Both the position numbers and the translations under genes were made by a program. DNA of 64,000 nucleotides. It comes from Bubalus kerabau. Its lineage: Eukaryota > Chordata > Mammalia > Artiodactyla > Bovidae. The notes under the pieces are model-generated. The model did not search any database. It worked only from the letters and a program-made list of their open reading frames with translations, and was not told where the DNA came from. Shown here piece after piece: positions 56,384 to 64,000 of this stretch. The stretch is from contig NC_073633.1 of NCBI RefSeq assembly GCF_029407905.1, positions 31,138,501 to 31,202,500 on the forward strand, written 5' to 3'. Position 1 is the first letter of the stretch; each line of letters begins with the position of its first letter.

Positions 56384-56662
56384 TGCTGCTACTGCTAAGT
56401 CACCTCAGTCATGTCCGACTCTATGCGACCCCATAGACGGCAGCCCAGCAGGCTCCCCCGTCCCTGGGATCCTCCAGGCAGGAACACTGGAGTGGGTTGC
56501 CATTTCCTTCTCCAATGCATGAAAGTGAAAAGTGAAAGTGAAGTCATTCAGTCGTGTCCGACCCTCAGCGACCCCATGGACTACAGTCTACCAGGCTCCT
56601 CTGTCCATGGGATTTTCCAGACAAGAGTACTGGAGTGGGGTGCCATTGCCTTCTCTGTCAGA
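56384..56662 (-). mobile_element. BovA2 SINE
   Basis: Inverted dimer with GCTGCTGCTACTGCTAAGTC head and GGGGTGCCATTGCCTTCTCT end. Confidence 0.95.
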
Positions 56663-57237
56663 CACTACTGGCCAACCACTAATCTTTCAACTATGTTCAC
56701 AAAAGAAAAGGAAAAGGATCTTTTCCAAACACAAATAACATATATTTTATAGGAGCATCCCAAGTTACTTAAACCAGACTTGTTAAAAGCCCTGTTTACC
56801 TTTCTCCCACTATTCCATCTTTTCTCCCATTCTCTCTCCTGTCCAAGAACTCCTCTATCCAAGATTGGACAGTAAATGGTGTTTTCCCCAGCTTCCCACA
56901 TGCCTAATGTAGGAATTTCTTTTTTTTTTTTTATCTTTGGCTCACATTTTAATCTTAGGTACAACACTATTTCCCTCTTCCTACTCCTCTTTTCATATTC
57001 CAGTTTTTGTCCAGTTATAGAAAACCTCCTCTTCCTTCTATCTTGTTAAAAATAGTAAAGCTCTAATCACAGCTTCTAAGCAAAGTGTAGAAAACATCAC
57101 ACATGCCAAATCCCACTCATAATTCAAGAAAACCATGAAGGGAGCACAGTTGTAAACTAAGGAAGAGTTTGTTATCAGAACATAAGATCTCTGCGGGCAA
57201 GGATTTTGTCTATTTTGTTGGGCCTCCTGCCTGGAAA

Positions 57238-57352
57238 GTAGAAAATGGCAACCCACTCCAGTATTCTTGCCTGGAAACCTCCATGGACAGAGCAGTCTGG
57301 CAGGCTGCAGACCACGGGGTCGCATAGTCAGACAACACTGAGCACTGAGCGC
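57238..57352 (+). mobile_element. BovA SINE monomer
   Basis: AAAATGGCAACCCACTCCAG through GGGGTCGCATAGTCAGACAA. Confidence 0.85.
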
Positions 57353-59142
57353 ACACACAGGAGCAGGGCAGCCTACAGACTTAATACTATTAAGTTCTAC
57401 CGATTTTTTACTTCTCACTGGGTTGGTAACCTCAAGTAAGCAAAAGTAACAGGAAGCTCCTCATATCTAAATTTTATCTCCCTTACATTTATCTTTTTAG
57501 AGTCGCTTTGAGTTTATTTCCTCTTTGTAAGAGACCAAGAAGGGCCACCTGTGTTCAATAGATAATGCCAGTTTGTTAACTCAAGTACTGTTTTAATCTG
57601 AAGAAGGAAAAACTCTTTGCCAAGACAAGTTTAAGCCTGTATGAGTTATATGAACACTCTTAGATTCTCCTACTCATAAGAATATCTATTAACCATCCCT
57701 TTTCAAGGTTAGGAGTACACTTATACATACCTACATCAAGAAAATGCTATTATACTTAATCAGTAACGTTACCCTCAAGCTTTCAAAAGTGCTTTGAAAT
57801 CCTTCAGAACATCACAAATTTATCAAACCTACTTCTCAGGTATGTACTACTTATCAAACAAAATCTATACACCTGGCTTTTTTCTTATATAACAAATTCA
57901 ATTATACCTAATGACATAACCAAGTTTGTCATTGAAAACTTTGACAAGTTTTCCAAGAAAAGGTTTTTCATGTTTTTCATACAAATGCACTTTTCATTTA
58001 CAACCTATTTTGAAGTGAAGGTCATTCTACAGAGATTAAAAACAGAGCCATACAGACACAGGCCTGACCCTTCCTAAATGACTACCAGTAATTGGCCCCA
58101 TCTCTCAAAGTGAGACAAGTTCCTTAACATTAAATAGAAGCCTTCCAATGTTTCTCTCTCCTCTAAACCTCAGACCATGTTTTAATAGATCTTTTGTTCA
58201 AAAGGATGCAAAGCACATATTCCAACTAGTATTATGTCTCTAAACTTTAAGATCTTTAATTTTCAAGAAATCAATTTAAAGCCAATAAACATAATCTTGA
58301 TACTTCAACATACTCCAAAAGAAAACTCTGAATCCATTTTCACATAAGTTTACCATTACACTTATTAAGTCATAAAAGCTTTAAATTGGCAAACTATGCT
58401 TTAAATGTTACAAACCAATTAAATGTTTAATTATAAGAAGTTGAATGCTACACTTGACTGTTAAACTACTGGGTTCCAAAGTTAAATAAGTTATTATGAA
58501 GTGTACATATGTTATGGTATAGAAGGTGTGGTCAGAAGCTAGCTGCAGAAAAAGAAAAAAAACTTGAGAAACTCTGTATCATGACTTAACCATAATTCAG
58601 AGCAAAATGTTTATGTCTGTTATTAACATTAAGGGTAGAAACAAAACACTCTGAAAACCTGGAAAAAAAAAAAAAAGGTATAAGCAACCATATGTACTTG
58701 TTTCCTAGGTTGCTAGATGATATTAAAAACTAAATCTCAAAATCATCATAAAGTCTGATAAATGAAACTACAGTAGACAGACTACACTTTTGAAAGTTTT
58801 GTAATTTTAGCAAGAATTCAGTGAAGGCTTATTTTTATAACACTGATTCGACTACTTGATCAAATCATTCTAAATGGAGGTGGTTTGGGGACAAACCAGA
58901 GAAAACGCTGAAAAGTGTAACTCAAGTCAAATATACACAAGGAGGTTAAATCACCTTAGAAATATTTCACTTGAAAAAAGATTCCAAAATGGCTAATCAG
59001 AGATATTAGCATACTTAAATTAGTTTAAAACACTGAAAGTTATTTTATTTTAAATCAATGTTTTGATGTAAAGAAGTATCACCACCTAAAACAAGAATAA
59101 AATAAAATGGATAGTGAATTCCATGTATCTTTTTCTTCACCT

Positions 59143-59300
59143 ATGAGGATGAGATGGCTGGATGGCATCGCTGACTTGATGGACATGAGTCTGAGTGAAC
59201 TCCGGGAGTTGGTGATGGACAGGGAGGCCTGGCGTGCTGTGATTCATGGGGTCGCAAAGAGTTGGACACAACTGAGCGACTGATCTAAATCTGATCTGAT
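59143..59300 (+). mobile_element. BovB (RTE) LINE, short 3' end
   Basis: ATGAGGATGAGATGGCTGGA through CTCCGGGAGTTGGTGATGGA to AACTGAGCGACTGATCTAAA. A very short 5'-truncated copy with few changes. Confidence 0.92.
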
Positions 59301-60782
59301 ACTTGTGAGGTCAGCTGCTAGAAGCTGATGACAAGCTCAGTCATTCTATAAATTTAATGACAATCAAAGCAAAAACTATGAAAATCAATACTTTCCAATC
59401 TACAATATTTTACCTTGACTGTTGAGTTTGAGTACAGGACAGCAAGATGGACGGTAATCTAGATTACACTTCTGGGGTTTTCTCAATTTCCAGGAATCTT
59501 ATCTCAAATCCCCAATTAATCAATCTTCCTAATTCACAATTCTGATAGAATATATGATACGTTCTAAAATAAAACTTTAAAGTTGCTAAAATAAATTGAG
59601 TATTTAGTTTCAATCCAAATTCTGAAATTAGATCACTAAGGAAAAATTAAAAGAATTAGTTACAGTGTGAAAAAATCATTGAAAATCCATATTCCCCCAA
59701 ATCCTCTTACTGCTCCCTGTAATTTTAAACCAAGTATTACTTGAAATTTTTGTAATTTGAATAACTTGTAACTCTTAGAACTCTGAAACTGTCAGTTTTT
59801 TGTCAACTAATTTCTTCTTAAAATCAGTGAACTATGAAAGTCATATTTCATAAAAAAGTAAAATTCTATGAGTTTAATTTTAATAAATTAATTTTATTCA
59901 CACTATTAATATCTTATGAAGGACTATTGTAGAGTTAGGATCATACTATTTTATTACTTTCTACATTAGATGTCAAAAAATATTTCTAAATGATTACACA
60001 TAGTATACAAATATTCATATAATGTAGACAAAGTGTGTAACTAACACCAATGAGTGTGTGTGTCTCTGTGTTAAGGGGGAACATTCACGCCCAGTATCAT
60101 GTGTAGTAAGTGTTTACCAATCCACCTACAAGGACATGTTTGCAATTCTTCCATTACGGGCTGATTGCTGCTAGCAGATGCTATTTTGAGAACAGCTGGT
60201 GGTGTCTTTGAGTCCCATACAGTTAAAACAAGCGAACAACAACAACAACAAAATTCAAATTATTAGATTCAGGAACACGTCTGAAACCATATCCACGATG
60301 GCCACCCAGCTCCATTTTGAATGCCTAAACCACAGTTACCCCATTTTGACTTAAAAGTCTATTCTTTTCTTTAATGGTTAAAGCAGATGTACAACCCATG
60401 TTTGACAGGTCATAAGACAGACTGTTCTAGTTAGCATAAAGTTCAAGCCAAATTGTGTATAAGCTAGAATAATGTGCCTATACCTCAATATATGAAAATT
60501 TTTTCCATCATATAGATATGTTAAAAGTAAAAAGTGGAAAAGACATACTATGAAAATTTAAAAAAAGAGTTGATGTAGCTACCTCAGTATCAGATAACAG
60601 ATTCTTTACAGTGAGAAATACTGTATGAGATATTGAGGAATATTTTATTATTAAAGGGTCAATTCTATACAAAGCACAATATTCCTTTTGGTATCTTTTG
60701 GTACATCCATACAGTGGACTATTATTTAGCACTAAGACCTATAGGCATGAGCTATCAAGTCATGAAAAGACCTGGCAGAAAT

Positions 60783-61143
60783 ATTATGAACTGAATGTCT
60801 ATGTTTCCCCCAAATTCATATTTTGAAACACTAACCTCCAGTGTAATGGTATTTGGAGATGGGTCTTTTAGGGGTACATAGGGTTAGATGACATCATGAA
60901 GATGGACCCTCATGCTGGGATTAGTGCCCTTCTTAGAAGAGATGCCAAAAAGCTAACTTTCTTTCTCTCTCTGTACCATGTGAGGACAAAATGCTTGACT
61001 GCAAGCCAGGAAGATAGCTTGCATCAGAATCCAACTATCCTAGCACTCTAGACTTCTAGCCTCCATAACTGTGAGTAAATAAAATTCTGTTGTTCAAGTC
61101 ACCCAATCTATGGTATTTTGTATGTCAGCCTGAGCTAAGACAA
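60783..61143 (+). mobile_element. MaLR-type (MST/MLT1-like) solitary LTR
   Basis: AATATTATGAACTGAATGTC near the start, CCAGTGTAATGGTATTTGGA, GGGATTAGTGCCCTTCTTAG, CACCCAATCTATGGTATTTT near the end: the layout of ERVL-MaLR LTRs. It interrupts the L1. Confidence 0.7.
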
Positions 61144-61394
61144 AAAACTCAAATGCATTTTACTAAGTGAAAGAAGCCCATCTGAAAGGCTACATATTAT
61201 ATGATTCCAACTACATGATGTTCTGAGAAAAAGGCAAAACTATGGACACAACAAAATGATCATTGGTTGCTAAGGGTTGTGGGGAGAGAGGGATGAATAG
61301 TCAGAGCACAGAAGACTTTTAGGGCAGTGAAACTGTTCTATTTGATCTGGTGGATATATGCCATACATCTGTCAGAAATCATAGAATTTATAAC

Positions 61395-61545
61395 ACCAAG
61401 AGTGATCCCTAATGTAGAGTTTGGGGGAGAAAGGCTCCATGCAAATGTGTATGGCTGAGTCCCTTCACTGTTCACCTGAAACTATCACAATATTGCTAAT
61501 CTACTATACCCAATACAAAATAAAAAATTAAAAAAAATAGAGTGA
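61395..61545 (+). mobile_element. ruminant retroposon tail (L1-BT-like 3' end) with target-site duplication
   Basis: TGTATGGCTGAGTCCCTTCA, ACCTGAAACTATCACAATAT and an AAAATAAAAAATTAAAAAAA tail, flanked by near-identical AGAGTGA(T)CCC(T)AATGTA words at both sides (about 61400 and 61540). Confidence 0.65.
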
Positions 61546-61750
61546 CCCCAAATGTAAACCATGGCTGGGGGTGACAATGATGTATCAGTGTGATTCATTA
61601 CTTGTAACAAATGTACCACTCTACACCACCCTAGTGTAGAATGTTGATGGTGGAGAAGGCTGTGCATGTAGGGGCAGGAGGTATATGGGAACTCTATGTA
61701 CTTTTTACTCACTTTTGCTATGGACTTAAAACTTTCCTAAAAATAAATTC

Positions 61751-62387
61751 TGTTTAAGCTCTCCCACAATAGTCTTGAATTTCTATGTATCTAATAACAC
61801 ATCTTCAGAGGTAAGAAACAAAAGTGGACAGAACTGAGAGAAGAAATAGAAATAGAGAAACACACAATCATGACTGGATATTTGAACAAATCTCTCTCAG
61901 TAAGAGTTAAACAAGTAGACAAAATATTCAGTGAGATCATTGAAGATTTTATGAGCACAGTAACCAATATATGGTATTGAGAGGTGATTGGATAGATTTC
62001 TAAAAAAGAAATTTTGAATAAAGTTTACTATGCGTATGTCAACTAAAAATTGCCATTTGCCCTCTGCCTCTACAAGGATTAAGTCACTAGGTGCTGCAGT
62101 CATTGACCTTCAACACGTCCTGAAAGGAGCTCAGGGTGGAGAACAGGAATGAGGCACTCTGTGCTCTAGGAAAAACTGGCAGAACAGGGTATTCAGGTAG
62201 TTGTTTTCAGGAGAAGATTTTATGAGCTCAAATTCTTGGATCTTCTCACATCTGGAAAAGCACTAAAATCATTAACAGAAACATTTTCTCCTTGTGATTA
62301 GCAGTAGGCCTCTGCCAAAATGTGCGCTTGACTGAGCATATCCCCCTTCACTCAAATCATAGAGAATACTGACTTCCCCTATCCCCT
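61751..62387. other. unassigned non-coding sequence
   Basis: Nothing recognised. Confidence 0.35.
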
Positions 62388-62507
62388 GGTGAAGGGAATG
62401 GCAACCCACTCCAGTATTCTTGCCTGGAGAACCCCATGGACAGAGAAGACTGGCGGGTTATAGTCCATGGGATCACAAAGAGTCAGACACAACTGAGCAA
62501 CACTACA
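62388..62507 (+). mobile_element. BovA SINE monomer
   Basis: GAAGGGAATGGCAACCCACT through AGAGTCAGACACAACTGAGC. Confidence 0.88.
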
Positions 62508-63285
62508 CACTTCACACGTCCCTCCCTCTCCAGAGTAGATAGTTCCTCAGAGCTATCTGAGACACTTTCCTGAGCTATAGTCTCCCTAGATAAAACTTAA
62601 CTCACAACTCCCACGTTGTACATTCTTTCAGTCCACACAAACTTCAGTTACTCTGCTGACAGAATGGAGGACTGTAGGATTCGTGTCCTGGCAGACATTC
62701 TTAGGTCTCCATGATTCAAAGGAGAACCCAGGTATTTTGCACACCACTGACAAGGGTGTGCACGCCACCTTGTTGAAGCCTGTAAAACTGACATAATAAA
62801 AAGCACATTTGGACTTAGAAGATCAAGGTAGTTGAGATTCCCTGCTCTTGGACCAAGATCTTGCAGGTTCATTGTTCATGGACTTCAGACTTTCTAGATT
62901 TCAAATCTCGGAGGTTCTTCCACAGGTGAGAAAGATCCCTGGTATTGAGTTTCCAGGATGATCTCATTTGATTAATTTGAACATGTGAAGAGCTGTCCAT
63001 GTGGCCCATTTCTCCTAGTTCCGCCTGCATAATCACCTGTCATGCCCAGCAAAACAAATACACTTGGCCAGAGATCTCAGAAGATAGCACAATTTGATTT
63101 CATTTTTGTGTAGTTCATCTGAGATCTCCAGTGTTTCTAGTCCTGGGCATCCTTGGGTTCACAGTCTATTCATGTCTTAAGGGTCATAAAGTGGTCCGTA
63201 CTGTTCCTTAGTATTGGAAAGACCTTTCCTTGTCCTTAACAGTTGTCTTTACTATTTTGCCAAGGTTTTCTGCTTTTCCCTCTCA
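62508..63285. other. unassigned non-coding sequence
   Basis: Nothing recognised. Confidence 0.35.
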
Positions 63286-63563
63286 TTTATATCTAAGACT
63301 TCTCAATTTTTCCCCCACTGCCACCATACTGAGCACACATCTCTTCCCTGCACATTGCTTTCGAGACATCTACAGATCTTTATATCTAAGGCTTCTCATT
63401 TTTTCCCCCACTGCCACCACACTGAGCACACATCTCTTCCCTGCACATTGCTTTCGAGACATCTACAGATCTTTATATCTAAGGCTTCTCATTTTTTCCC
63501 CCACTGCCACCACACTGAGCACCATCTCTTCCCTGCACGCTGCTTTCAAGACATCTGCAGATC
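63286..63563 (+). repeat. 93-bp minisatellite, three units
   Basis: Units at 63286-63378, 63379-63471 (93 bases each) and 63472-63563 (92 bases) start TTTATATCTAAG and end ACATCTACAGATC. The first two and a half are almost identical. As 93 is divisible by three, an open frame through the array (63214-63624) repeats a 31-residue block; this is a consequence of the repeat and not evidence of a gene. Confidence 0.95.
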
Positions 63564-63635
63564 TTTAACTCCTTTAGTTCACCTTCCTCATTTCTGCTGG
63601 AATTCAAAAATTCTACAAAACTGATCTCTGCTGCA

Positions 63636-63835
63636 ATCAATGGTTCTCAAAGCATGGTCCCTGGATCAGTAGCATTTGCATCACCTAAAAACCTGTTAGA
63701 AATATAAATTCTTAGGCTCTTGGTCTTCTAAATCAGAAATTCCAAGAGCTGAGTCCAACAATTTGTCTTTTTAATAAGCCCTCAGGTGACTGTGATCCCT
63801 GCCACATTTGAGAGTCAGTACTCGAGATACCCCTC
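63636..63835 (+). mobile_element. MER5-like (hAT) DNA transposon remnant
   Basis: Near-complete MER5 text: GGTTCTCAAAGCATGGTCCC, CATTTGCATCACCTAAAAAC, CTGTTAGAAATATAAATTCT and AATAAGCCCTCAGGTGACTG. Confidence 0.8.
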
Positions 63836-64000
63836 TCCAGTGATGTCTCTCTCCACAGCAGCAGGGAGCTCTGGCCCCAGTATGCCTACCTCTATAACCG
63901 TTGAAAATGCATCGTGGTTCATTGACAGAGATCCCACAGAGGATCTGAATTAGCAGTCTTCCTCCAATCCCTGCTCCCTTCACTTTTATGTTAAAACTTA

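Larger units (their letters stand above)
56920..60400 (-). pseudogene. possible processed retrocopy of a long 3' untranslated region
   Basis: Read on the minus strand this AT-rich block looks like an mRNA 3'UTR: no long frames, many ATTTA and TTTTAA words, and at its end an ATTAAA (about 56955-56950) some 17 bases before a 13-base A run (56932-56920). BovA at 57238-57352 and BovB at 59143-59300 are later inserts. No parent gene is recognised, no coding part is found, and the right edge is a guess. It could also be ordinary AT-rich intergenic DNA that ends by chance in such a tail. Confidence 0.3.
60695..61750 (+). mobile_element. L1 3' end with two nested insertions
   Basis: L1 text at 60695-60782 (TACATCCATACAGTGGACTA), 61144-61394 (GTGAAAGAAGCCCATCTGAA) and 61546-61750 (GTAACAAATGTACCACTCTA, AGGTATATGGGAACTCTATG) is continuous apart from the two insertions at 60783-61143 and 61395-61545. 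Confidence 0.8.

Noticed and set aside
63214..63624. 136-codon frame with three near-identical 31-residue blocks
   Set aside because: Created by the 93-bp minisatellite; it has two overlapping open frames of like length, so coding is unlikely.

Overview
The window is nuclear DNA from a ruminant, most probably a bovid. The evidence is the dense load of ruminant-specific retroposons (BovB/RTE LINEs, the BovA, BovA2 and Bov-tA SINEs) on a background of older mammalian repeats (L1, L2, MIR, MaLR LTRs, Tigger-like and MER5-like DNA transposons). There is no prokaryotic or free viral content. The proteins closely resemble cattle sequences as I know them, but I cannot name the species.

The real protein genes form one cluster of the vertebrate RNase A superfamily, all on the minus strand, so transcription runs from high to low coordinates. 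In that order they are an angiogenin-2-type gene (coding exon 29986-30429), an angiogenin-1 gene (25015-25461), RNASE4 (20518-20961) and the epididymal protein gene EDDM3B (13227-13667). Each has its whole open reading frame in one exon preceded by a good splice acceptor, the usual structure of this family. The two angiogenin exons lie in a tandem duplication of about 2.9 kb (24717-27644 and 29689-32670), separated by a BovB LINE.

Upstream of the cluster are three tRNA genes, also on the minus strand: Thr-UGU (45076-45148), Tyr-GUA with an intron (43531-43620) and Pro-UGG (42342-42413). Directly downstream of tRNA-Pro is a GC- and CpG-rich segment (about 41700-42340) with good splice donors. 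This matches the human ANG/RNASE4 arrangement, where the shared housekeeping promoter and first non-coding exon lie beside tRNA-Pro. I infer it is the shared promoter of the ANG/RNASE4 transcription unit.

Region by region: 1-12.3 kb is repeats only (L1, LTRs, BovB, SINEs); 12.3-13.7 kb holds EDDM3B; 13.7-20.5 kb is LTRs, a Tigger-like transposon, BovB and SINEs; 20.5-32.7 kb holds RNASE4, ANG1 and ANG2; 32.7-41.6 kb is SINEs, BovB, a Tigger-like transposon and an LTR; 41.6-45.2 kb is the promoter and tRNA block; 45.2-56.7 kb is BovB, SINEs and L1; 56.9-60.4 kb is AT-rich and resembles a long 3' UTR; 60.7-63.9 kb is a nested L1/MaLR composite, a 93-bp minisatellite and a MER5-like element.

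I found no convincing new multi-gene system. The most interesting points are the angiogenin duplication and the divergence of its copies (RGD motif, glycosylation position, poly(A) signal), the Pol III/Pol II neighbourhood at the promoter, a nearly intact BovB reverse-transcriptase reading frame, and a possible long-3'UTR retrocopy.
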